Shown: positions 52,031-64,000 of the stretch, piece after piece
How the letters are laid out: each line of letters opens with the position of its first letter
Numbering within the stretch: position 1 is the first letter of the stretch
NCBI RefSeq assembly: GCF_048569485.1
Contig: NC_134360.1
Span: 181,072,036 to 181,136,035, forward strand
Direction: 5' to 3'
Source: Anomaloglossus baeobatrachus
Lineage: Eukaryota > Chordata > Amphibia > Anura > Aromobatidae
Length of the DNA: 64,000 bases
The notes under the pieces: generated by a model
What the model was told of the DNA's origin: nothing
The model's database searches: none
What the model saw: only the letters and a program-made list of their open reading frames with translations
Translations under genes and position numbers: made by a program

Positions 52031-53229
52031 CGCATACACTGATGACCATAGCTGCATCCTGCCCATGGACATGAAACCAATGTCGATGACTTGTAGAAAG
52101 GGGAAGGGGAATTAAGCAGCCAAGATCAAGAGCTGGGTGTACAGAACATGACCTTGGTTGAGAAGAATAGCGAGGAAACCAAGTCACATGATCCACATCT
52201 AATTTAGGAGTAATCTGAGACAAAAAAAGTATGATAAAAAAAAAATAAATAAATAAATCTGTGTAATGTACCAGATATAAAAAAACAAGTTAAAAAGGGT
52301 CTCTGAATGCAAAAGTATCAAGCATTCTAATTCATCATGCCCTAACCTTCTTCCCTTCCACGTCATCTGTCGAGAACTCCGGTGGCCTCCATACTTATAA
52401 CAGTCAAGTCACATCCCAATTGGTGGGTGCAGAATATTTTTCAAAAGCTAAGAGAAGCCTATTGAAGAATGCGTAAGATCGTAGTCTCTAAAGTTGGATC
52501 TCCATTGTTGCAATTGTTCTTGATTACATGTAGCAGCCAACTATATAGTTCAGAGACAGGAGTATGTGGCCATCAGATTAGAGCTTATATCTACAACCAC
52601 TTAATTTACAATTAATGCATAAATCTAGACTATCAATACCAGGTTAGGTACAACCAATAACTTCCTAAACTTCTTGTGGCGTACATGCTACAGACTGAAA
52701 CATTAGGCGAGGAAAATGATATTAAAAGTGAATGGACCTCGCTCTTCAAAGTTGCGCACAGACAAGTTATTTCTCTTTTTTCTTCTTCAGACGGGTCTCT
52801 CATCTTACATCTCCAGGTGGCAAATTTAACTTTGGCGAATACCGTATTAATAAAGGATTTAAAGTCATTGGTTGATGCATGTGACAGTAAAAGGAATAAT
52901 CCTTTCAAATCTTATTGTTGGAAAACTCTAGCAGCTCTTTATTCTACTGACTTTCATCACTGGAGTTCTGAAAAGTTTTATTCAAAAACATATCATATGT
53001 CAAAGATCTTGTGATGTAGACAAATCAAAGCCATGCAGGCAATGGTTGCAACTAAATTGTCCCCTCCTGGAAAGATCGATTTTTCAAGCTCCTTTATTTT
53101 TAGGCCTGATTGGTTTTACTAGGTTTTACAATTTATTTCTTACTTTATCAGTTAACATAGCACTAGCATAAATGATCTTCAACAGGATTCTTCTCCGTGT
53201 CGGATATTCATTCCCACCTCAAGCCAATG

Positions 53230-53400
53230 CCTATCATCTAGGCACTAGTCCCCACAGCCCCCAACAGGTGATGTTTTCTGGATCTCATTACCATTGAACA
53301 GGTAATGGAATCATTATCAAGACATCACATGCGCAATACTAAGAAAATCCTGAATTTATCACCTGTTGGGGACGGTGAGGACTGGAGTATTGAGAGCACC
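53230..53400. repeat. Hairpin-forming frog repeat, copy 2
   Basis: Contains a palindromic core (attaccattgaacaggtaatgg; gcgcaatactaagaaaatcctg) followed by ggggacggtgaggactggagt. It is the same family as the piece nested in the MITE at 46569-47147. Non-coding. Confidence 0.55.
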
Positions 53401-54119
53401 TGATATAGGCTAATTTTAGGAAGACTGTCAAATCTAGCATGGTTCAGAAGGAAATGTAACACCAAGGAGGATCCAACGGAAGGGGTAAACATGAAAAACT
53501 CAAAAGATGTTCAAACATAGATCCTTAGTCTCATACAAACTCCAATGATGGAAGAAAATTATAATATTTATTAGAACATGGGAAAGGAAGGTGTTTATAT
53601 GCCCTAATACACGCAAGAGTCTTAAAGCTGTATTATTTTACATCTTCTATGGACATCTAGAATGTGGTCTAAAATTGATAAAATTAGAATCCCATAATAA
53701 TGCCAACATAAATAATAGGGAACAATAACTAAAGACTGTAGGAGAGAGGCCTGCACATGGTAAAAAAAAATAAATTAAGAGACTGACGTAGAGTGACCGG
53801 GGGAATATAAGAGGTGATTGGCCAACCAGTGGGTTGGCTTTCTTTAACTTCTGGGGATCAAGTGCTATTACCAGGGGAAGCAAAGTGTTGCATGAAGACT
53901 TTAACAAGGACCTGTCGCCAGATCAGAAGTGACCATCGTTTGCCTTTATTTGATCCCTGCTGCTCCTAGTATTGTTTTTTGTTGATTGTTTTTTTATTTT
54001 AGATCCATGCCCAATACACTTTTTTACAGTCTTAACTAAGAGGACATTGTTCACAGGGTAATTACTGAAGATCTGTCCACATTTTGCCTGGTAACAGGTC
54101 CTGACCAACCACTATTTTT

Positions 54120-54370
54120 TAGAGTGAGCACTATCATGCTCAGGTGCTTGGTACTCTTAACGGGCAGTTGGGATGTCCAAATGGGTGTGACTCTAGTACC
54201 CGACTAGAATAGAAGTCAATGGGGAACTTGAGAATTTGCAAAGGAAATCTTTGGGGAAAATGCTTGAGTTCCCCACTGACTTCCATGGTACTCGAGTCAC
54301 GCCAATCCGAGCATCCAGCTGCTTGTACAGAGAACCAGAGCATGGTAGTGCTTACTCATCACTACCAACC
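54120..54370. repeat. GAGCA/ACTCGAGT-rich dispersed repeat, copy 2
   Basis: It is related in composition to 30425-30860: tgagcactatcatgctc, cccgactagaatagaagtcaa, its inverse ttgacttcc/ggtactcgagtca, and atccgagcatcc. An inverted MITE-like structure; the overlapping 64-78-residue frames are not genes. Confidence 0.45.
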
Positions 54371-54480
54371 ACATATTGCATCGGTCCACCAGAACTATTA
54401 TGGTGCTCTATTAATGTCTACATTCTCTAATACGCTCTACAGGGTGAGCCCTTGAAATATCTAAGCCCAACGAAAAGAGA

Positions 54481-56167
54481 TTAAAAGGGAATCTTTAAAT
54501 CAGAAAATGAACTATTTAAATCAGATTGTTGTGTCATTTATGAAAAACAAATGACATTTCAGATGACTATCATTATTAAAAATAATAAATATAATAAGCA
54601 ATTTTGGAATTTTTACACTCACCAATGGTACTTTTTTTTAGACCCAAACTTCCTGCCTTTTCAGGGAGAGTTGGCAGCAGGGTCCTTATCAGCAGAGGAA
54701 GGATAATAATGACAGGTAACACTTCTATACACAGCTGATTCTCCACCCCCTCACTTTATAATGCAAATGCTCAATAGATGCTTCAATGCCACCAATTTAC
54801 ATGTGGATTAATTACATGAAAGGCAGTGTGAATCTATAAAAGCATCGGTGGTCTGTGTGAAAATCGTAAGATTTCTAGGTTATATTTTTAATAAAAAATT
54901 TGATAAAAAAGATGAATAATATTTTACCAAAATTAGAAAAAATACAAAACAAAACTATTGTGCAAAAGCTGTATGGACAAGTGAAGAAAATGATGCAAAG
55001 TGTGTAAGGTTGAGCAAACCCTTCTGTTTCTTCATATAACTCCCTGATAGACTCAATGTTGAAATCAGGGCTCTGTTGGGCCAGATCATCCCTTCCAGGA
55101 CACTTTTATTTACCCCGAACTTATTTAAGGCAATCATCCATCAGAGAGATGCCTAAATATCTGCCTGCATTTATTAGTAATACACCATTAATCCTGACCA
55201 TATACCCAATTCCATTCACAGATATGCAGCCTCAAAATGCAAACCACCACCACAATTCTTCACTGTCGCATGTAGATATTTATTCTACGAATCTTCAGCC
55301 TTTCTCTGAGCCAACGGCCTTCGATTAAAGCCAAATATTTCAAATTCTAACTCCAGACCACTTGTTGCCATTTTTCTACACGCTTTACTCTATGATTTTG
55401 AGCATGCTTGAGTTCCTTGGCCTTGTGTCAGTGATGAAGGTATGGTTTTTAGCCACAATTCTTCAATGAAAACCAGACTTCTCCATGCAGTAGATGGGTG
55501 TAGCTGGGTCACACTGGTTGTTGCCAATTGGGAGATGATGGAAATCTTTGACATCTTCAGTTTTTGAATGTGTCCTTCACGACCAATCTTCAACATTACC
55601 CATTTCTTCGGGCTTCTTCCAAAAAGCTTGAACATCACATCTTGAAAGCTCAGTCTGCGACTGAGACTCCATGTTGATGCAGTGCATATATTGTGTCTTG
55701 TTGAAGTGCTAAACCTTGTCATGGTGTATAACCTGTGACAAAACAGTCTTCCACAACCTCACCTTTGTAGCAGAGCTTAGCTGTTCCACACAGAGTTTTA
55801 GTTAATGGCCGTGTTTCAATCTGTTAATGAAAATGATGTTTTTACGCTATTTGTACTAATTGCTTAGACATACACCTGGCTGTAAACCTTAAAAATCCCA
55901 GACTTTGTGCAAGTGTAACCTAGAAAAACTAACAGTTTTGAAGGCAAACAGTGGTCACACCCAATACGGAGTTGATCTTAATTTCATTTTTTGTTCATTT
56001 ATTTTTTATTTTGTTGATTGATAAACTTGATTTTATTTTTAATTCAATCTTCCTTTGTAAAAATTTTAGGCAGGTGTAGAAAAAAAAATAATTCTGCAAA
56101 GAACAGTATATTTAAACGCAAAAATCGGATTTAAAATAGGTCATTTCTGATGACACATTCCCTTTAA
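54481..56167. mobile_element. T2-type MITE (subfamily D) split by a Tc1-like relic
   Basis: The outer ends are TTAAAAGGGAATCTTTAAATC and TGACACATTCCCTTTAA with TTAA at 56164-56167. Next to both ends a shared block reads roughly atgacctatttaaatcagatt. The T2 part on the left runs to about 54900. The middle is a decayed Tc1-type element on the minus strand. Confidence 0.65.
54940..55735 (-). pseudogene. Tc1-like transposase relic nested in a T2 MITE
   Basis: On the minus strand broken pieces follow the Tc1 order: a start near 55722 (MTRFSTSTRHNICTAS), SWSLSRRLSF-like text, then VKNCGGGLHFEAAY near 55250, which resembles the Tc1 GGGSLMFWGC block. After that comes FNIESIRELYEETEGFAQ near 55030, resembling the [10 protein letters not shown] region. 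Multiple stops and shifts. The terminal repeats were not resolved. Confidence 0.6.
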
Positions 56168-56727
56168 CAGATTCTCTCATTTCACCCCGGCCATCTCCTT
56201 CCGGTACTATACTGTGATCTCGCTCTTTCCTTATCTTATGTCAACGCTTTAGTCAAATGTACAAGTTCTGAGTCCTCTGTCCTCACAAGATCTCTGCCAA
56301 TAGCGATGAAATGCTTCCAGCACAGGCTGGCTTATGTGAAACAGAAATGTGTATTTAAATACATGCCTCCTGTTTCTTTTATTTCCCTATACTCCTAATT
56401 ACAATGTAAGCGCTTTCAGAGAAGGGAATTCCACTTTATGTTTATTAAAGTACCATATACCTGTCATCCAGCTAACAAACAGAACTGCATATTGCCAACA
56501 GCATATGTTTATTCCTCGGAAAGAAATGAAGGCATGAAATGTGCCCGTAAAGTTAAATACTGCCCTATGCAGAGAAAAAACAGCTTACTGAGAGAACTGG
56601 GGACGCTTAGTTGGTGGCTTTCTCATACAGAACACAAGAGCGCTCGGCTGCATGTGACCTCCTGCGTATGGGAGAGTCAGCGGAGAAGCATTGTCCAGCC
56701 GTCAGCCATCTTATGTGTAGGGCCATC

Positions 56728-57496
56728 TTAAAGGGAACCTGTCAGATGCAATATGCACCCAGAACCACGAGCAGTTCTCAGTACATATTGCTATTCCCTG
56801 CCTAATGGTCCCTGCATCTAATAGCATACATAAAGAGATCTTTAGAAAAAATATTTCTAAAGATCCTTTATGATATGCTAATGAGCGCAGGGACTAGTCG
56901 CAAGGGCGTTAGTTCCGTTGGCTAGTTGGCCCCCTTAGCATGTAAGCACGACCCTGTGGGCATGCCAACATTCTAATGAATGCACAGCATAGGGGCATGG
57001 TCCCAGTCACCTCTGCTGCCACCGCGCCTGACGATTGATTTAGGCTCAGTGCACATGATCCCCGGACTTCCAGTCACGTGCACTATGAAGCTGGACGTGT
57101 TCCGGCTTCAAACTGGTGTAGTGCGCATGACTGGAAGTGCCGGGGCCTTCTGGTCATGCACACTGACCCTATGCCCACCGTTTCTAAGGCGGTGCATTGG
57201 ACACAGGTACGTGCGTCACTGCCGATGAGGACATTGGTGGGTGGGCAATGATTAGCATGGTAGCACACCCCTGTGGGCGTGTTAACATGCTAAGAGGGCG
57301 GAACGAGCGCATGAACTAATGCCCTTGTGACTAATCCCTGCCCTCATCAGCATACCATATAGGATCTTTAGAAATTATTTTTCTAAAGATCTATTTAGGT
57401 TTGCTACTAGATACAGCGACAGGCAAGGATTAGCAATATGCACCCAGAACTGCTCGTGGTCCTGGCTACATATTGCACCCGAATGGTTACCTTTAA
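56728..57496. mobile_element. T2/Kolobok-type MITE (subfamily E)
   Basis: TTAA flanks. The left end is TTAAAGGGAACCTGTCAGATG with gcaatatgcacccagaacc, and the right end ggttacctttaa preceded by gcaatatgcacccagaact-type text. The inner arms carry agatctttagaaaaaatatttctaaagatc near 56840 and a matching block near 57362-57392. Non-coding, 769 bp. Confidence 0.7.
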
Positions 57497-58789
57497 AAAT
57501 AGAGAAAATTTAATAAGTTTTTATAAAAAGGCTTTCAATGTGGTTAGTATTCATTTTCACATCGGTAATCTTGGCATTGGTAACGTCGTTTCCGGGCGCT
57601 ATACCATAAGATGGATTAGGTTAGATAAAGTGGGTCTGAAAATGGAGACACAAACTTATCACAAGATTTGTGTTTCCGTTAGGACCATTGTCTAGAATCA
57701 GGTCACAAGGAAACGAATGGAGCAGAAACCACATGCCCAACATGGCATATTCTATTTGTCTTCGGGAAAACCAGAATCTGTGGAGTGATTTCAATAACTT
57801 CATCTGATATCTATATCCTCCTAAAACCTTAAAGTACATCAGTGGTCTACTCTGTTATCGTCCCCCAAATGAATTTTAGGCATCAACTAGTTATGGTTTT
57901 CAATTTTATCAACAACTGTGGCTCGGGTCTGAAATGCGTCAGTGCCAATATTTAGGAGCATAAAGATTCAACCTTTTAGGTTCATGGGACTTCAAATAAC
58001 AAAAGTTATATAAAATGTAACAGTAACTAAGTATAGCAATCAATAACTCAAATATTTTATACAACTAACAAATTAAAATTAAAGATCACATAGAGAATAA
58101 TGAAAAACAAACCAAGTGGTTAACCTCCATGTAAAAGGAGATAACTAAATGATTAGCGCAAACCCATCACCTAAGCTAATGTACACAGGCATAACAGAAG
58201 TTATCACCTTGCATACATGGACATGAACAAAGCTCCAGATCAAAGTCTAATTTTCTAATTTTGCCACTGTGTTATGATCCATTTTATTCCATGCTGCTGC
58301 CCCAAACCCCATCGCTCTTCGTCTATCATTCCTAACCTCTATCCGTGTTATGCTCAATTCCCCATAGTTCAATCCTTAATCTCTTTTCTGGAGACTTGCC
58401 AACTATCCCAGAATCAATTCCTGGAGATTTCATTAGCCAAATTACTTAATGATGACATCAACAAGTGATCAACTACAGAGATCTAATTATTGCACAGCCT
58501 GGGGCAATAAATTATACAGATCATTCCAATGGAGTTTGTTCCAAAATAATGATCATATTATTGAAGGATTTGGTAAGATCACCCTTCACGCTTGGCTCAC
58601 TTAAATTCAATAAGGTGCCATTAAGGAATTAACATTCTGTACAGGGTGAATAAGCTTACGATCAGGTAACACAGGTCTGGTAAGCGGACAGCAGCCAATA
58701 AATCACATAACCTGATTGGAGGTAGACTTCATATAGTGCAGCACATGGTTTGGTATAGATCAAAAAAAGCAAATATATCTGACACACTG

Positions 58790-59128
58790 AAGACCAGGTA
58801 AGGGGAGACCAGTATTTCTTTCCGAAAACTCTGGTTCTCCATCTTGGGGTAGGACTAAATTATGGCCCTTTTTCAGACTGAAGACGAGAGAAGGGTAGAA
58901 CAATTTTTCTATCCGAAAACTCTGGTTCTCCATCTTAGGGTGGGACTAAATGAAGGCCCTTCAGACTGAAGATGAGGGAAAGGTAGACCAGTTTTTGTTT
59001 TTGAAAACTCTGGTTCTTCACCTTAGGGTGGGACTAAATTAAGGCCCTTCAGACTGAAGACGAGGGTAGGGTAGGGCAGTTCTTGTTTCAGAAAACTCTT
59101 AGTCCCACCCTAAGGTGAAGAACCAAAG
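58790..59128. repeat. About 88-bp minisatellite, 3.5 copies, with an inverted last piece
   Basis: The repeated blocks gaaaactctggttct(c/t)c, cttagggtgggactaaat and cccttcagactgaaga recur every 87-89 bp (anchor cagactg near 58874, 58961 and 59050). After the fourth partial copy, 59096-59127 carries the inverse of the gttcttcaccttagggtggg block, so the array ends in a hairpin. Confidence 0.88.
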
Positions 59129-59229
59129 TCTTCCCTTCTTCAGACTGAGCAATGGTGCAGCCTAAGCAGCTTTTCTCTTTAAACCTCAAGTATTATATAG
59201 ATTGATAGGGGAGGCAAATAGTTGATTAA

Positions 59230-59399
<170 letters not shown>

Positions 59400-60260
59400 A
59401 AATTGCCTTTTGTGTAACTTTTTGGCTACGATTATGACTTAATTCCCATTTATAGTAAGTTAAATTAAAGCACGGAGATCAAATTCTACATTACAGATAG
59501 GTCTGGTATTCTTGAAGGACAACACATAAAATCTCTATAATATAATAAAAGCAAAAGTAAAAAAAAAACCAAAAAATAAAGATGTTCAAATCAGCAAATA
59601 CATTGCAAATCAAGAGTAAATAAGGCCACAAATTTTAGGGTCTTGATGGTCCTACAATACCATAAATGAAGAAATAGTTCAGTATAATTGCAAAAATGTA
59701 ATGTATCAGCATTGTGGTTCATGTATTTAGACTTTCAACCATTTTTATATAGGCAATATGGACAGCCAGCCTTTAAAGATGGCAGACCGGCTATTTCATA
59801 AAGACTACAAATAAGGTGAAAGCACAAGTCATCAGGATCTTTAATAGTCGAAAAGAACACAAAATGGTAGCTGCTGCGGGCTATTTCAAGAGGCTTTAAT
59901 AACTCAAATCCCAATATTACTGAGGTAATTATAGGTGTGAAAAAGACATTAGAGAATATGGTAATATCTGAACACAGACAGCGGGAAGCTAATCTAGAAA
60001 ATAAGCAAGGGAAAGCAAAACAAAAACAGGGAAAAGAGACGATATAGAAGAGCAAAGAGAAAGGGCACAAACAAGACAGAAGGTAAGACGAGGACGGCGA
60101 TGGCATCAAGACAAGATGGGGAGAGAACAAAGTGGACAAAAAGTCTACAGTAATGAAAGGCTGGAGGTAAGAGAAAACTAAAATAGCAACAAACAAAAAG
60201 AAAAAAAAAAAGATAAAAAGAAAAAGAAAAAAAGAAAAGAAAACAAAAAAACATAAACTA

Positions 60261-60479
<219 letters not shown>

Positions 60480-60910
60480 TTAACATATGTACAGTATATA
60501 CACGGTCCTTCAATTATTGGCAACATAAAGAATCCATGTGCTTAAACTTTTAAGAAATGATCGATAAACTGAAACCCCTATTAAGGACCATTGACCGGTG
60601 TGGGGTCCTGAGAACACCACTGATCAAGGAAACCAGGCTGCAGAAGCACTGGACTTATGCACGAGTGTGCGCAGAACAGTGCACAGACAAGCACACACTT
60701 TGTATTGAGCCCATGCACCGCTCTCATGCATCAGCTGAGCCCTTTGGTTTCAGTGATTGGAGGGGTTCCAGGACTCCCAACTTCCAATAAACAATAGTTT
60801 TCGGGGTTGCCCCTCTGTATATTAAAATTGGTCTTGTCCTGTTTAAAATTTTCAAAACTATCTTTACTAACCTTTCAATGTTCCACAACGCTGTGTTTCA
60901 GTTTATCCCT

Positions 60911-61249
60911 CAGGGTACGTGCCCACGATCTGGGATAGCAGTATTTTGGCTGAAACGTAGTTTCGCTACATCCTAGACGCTGTGTTGTACAGTAGAAGCA
61001 CAGTGGATGGGATTTATAGAAATCTCATGCCCACTGTGCTTCTTTTCGTGCCTGTGGCGCGGATTCCCGAGCCATAGCATGACAGTTTATGCTTGTGGAG
61101 AAGCGAGGGTTCTCCTCAGGGAGCGAAAGCCCGAACCCTGATTGTTGGCACGGGAGCTGCGATGACCTGTGGACAACACTTGGTCTCTGCAGGAGTAGAC
61201 AGGCTGGGCCCAGGACGCAGCATGTCCGGATCGTGTGTACCCACCCTTA
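60911..61249. mobile_element. MITE with AGGGTNNGTGCCCACGATC termini, copy 2
   Basis: Left CAGGGTACGTGCCCACGATC and right GATCGTGTGTACCCACCCTTA. The internal hairpin gcacagtggatgggattta / agaaatctcatgcccactgtgc and the later block agcatgtccgga match copy 1 at 49900-50268. Both copies are inside PBX1 introns. Confidence 0.7.
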
Positions 61250-61563
61250 GTCATTGTTGATACAGCTGGAGCGGTGCAGTCTTGTCTACAACACAACAAC
61301 CGCAGCCAAATCACTGTCTCCGCAGTGATGTTGAAGTAAACGGCACAAGGCCACTGAGCCCAGTGATTGGCTGCAGCGGTCAAATGCTGTAAACATGATG
61401 GCACTGCTACAGCTACGTTAAAAACTAGGGAAGAAGCGGAGAGGCAGCGTTTGAGCTGATAGTTAGGAAGCAAAGTTAATTTTGTTATTTTTAAACAGAC
61501 AAAATGAATGATTCCTTTAATAGGATAAGGTGACATACGAAAATATTTTAAAGCCATTACACC

Positions 61564-62199
61564 TTAAAGGGAACCTGTCAGCATATTTGGAGCCTATAAG
61601 CTGCGGCGGCCACCACCAGTGGGCTCTTATATACAGCATTCTGACACGCTGTATATAAGAGCCCAGGCTGTTGTGTAGAACGTAAAAATCTCTTTATAAT
61701 ACTTACCTAAACAGTCGCTGCGGTGGAGTTGGGTCAGATGGGCGTCTCCGTTCTCCGATGCTGGCACCTCCTCTTTTGGCCATCTTTGTCCTCCTTCTGA
61801 AGCCTGTGTGCATGATGCGTCCTACGTCATACACACTTGCCGGTCCCGCGCAGGCGCACTATAATATTTTGATCTGCCCTGCTCAGGGCAGATCAAAGTG
61901 CGACTGCGCAGGACCTCAACGCCGGTGAGTGTGGATGACGTAGGATGCGTCATGCACCCAGGCTTCAGAAGAAGGAGGCTAAAGATGGCCGAAAGAGGTG
62001 GTGCTGGCACCGGAGACAACCATTTGACCCAACTCCACCGCAGCGACCGTTTAGGTAAGTCTTATAAAGTGATTTTTAAGTTCTACACAGCGGCCTGGGC
62101 TCTTATATACATCCTGTTAGAATGCTGTATATAAGAGCCCACTGGTGGTGGCCGCAGTTTATAGGCTCCAAATCTGCTGATAGAAAAGCATATGCTTAA
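61564..62199. mobile_element. T2/Kolobok-type MITE, subfamily A, copy 3
   Basis: TTAA at 61564, left end TTAAAGGGAACCTGTCAGC. Mirror-image blocks gggctcttatatacagc at 61621 and gctgtatataagagccc at 62123. The TTTGATCTGCCCTGC/GCAGGGCAGATCAAA type pair meets at 61870-61898. The right terminus is imperfect, ending near a TTAA at 62196-62199. It lies within the intron that splits the PBX1 homeodomain. Confidence 0.72.
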
Positions 62200-62515
62200 A
62201 GGGAACCTAAACAAGACAATATGTGTCCATTTATTATATTATTGAAGGGACCCCAAAACCTAATGCCAGCGAAAGAGAAATCGATGGGTAACTGGTCAAT
62301 TTTGCTGTAGTGCCACAACAGGGTAAATAAGTAGTTATAAACTTGCCACTGAAGTATATTGAAACGTTACATGGAATTATTGAGATCAATGGACATCCAA
62401 TATCTTAAATGGACTACAGCAATCAACCAGTGCTATGAACTGAACTCAGACTCTAGGTTTTCGTGATTAGGTGAGCCCCATCTATAAACTCTGTGCCCTC
62501 CAAAACTTTTAACTA

Positions 62516-64000
<1,485 letters not shown>

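Overview
The window looks like vertebrate nuclear DNA, most likely from an amphibian, probably a frog. Five exons match the 3' half of the homeobox gene PBX1. The space between and beyond them is filled with repeat types typical of anuran genomes: TTAA-flanked T2/Kolobok-type MITEs, many decayed Tc1-like transposons, an L2-type LINE and a Gmr1-type LTR retrotransposon. No bacterial-type gene, rRNA, tRNA or CRISPR array was seen.

Layout. (1) 1-7.4 kb: two Tc1-type relics, two T2-type MITEs, a 645-bp insertion with a 16-bp target duplication and internal inverted repeats, and a dispersed frog repeat. (2) 7.4-15.3 kb: a whole-looking LTR retrotransposon on the minus strand, with near-identical 1.28-kb LTRs and one 1703-codon gag-pol frame. 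Its integrase precedes reverse transcriptase, the Gmr1 arrangement. (3) 15.3-22 kb: AT-rich DNA, a Tc1 relic with a local duplication/template-switch mosaic, a CpG-rich MITE and a 936-bp inverted-repeat MITE. (4) 22-26.6 kb: a Tc1 relic split by a nearly full-length L2-type LINE. The LINE has an intact 1075-codon ORF, a 2A-like peptide motif, and a 24-bp minisatellite in its 3' UTR. (5) 26.6-36 kb: B-type T2 MITEs, minisatellites and two Tc1 relics, one nested inside a MITE. (6) 36-64 kb: PBX1, transcribed right to left. The last five coding exons are at 62.6, 60.3, 45.0, 42.8 and 38.2 kb, followed by a 3' UTR of unknown length. The upstream PBX1 exons lie beyond the right edge.

The PBX1 exons keep vertebrate lengths and phases (136, 160, 113, 90 and 93 coding bases). 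Skipping the 113-bp exon opens a second frame in the next exon that gives the PBX1b-type tail [15 protein letters not shown], so both isoforms are preserved. All other open frames that I could assess are products of repeats or low-complexity DNA. All family names come from reading the sequence and from memory; no database search was possible.
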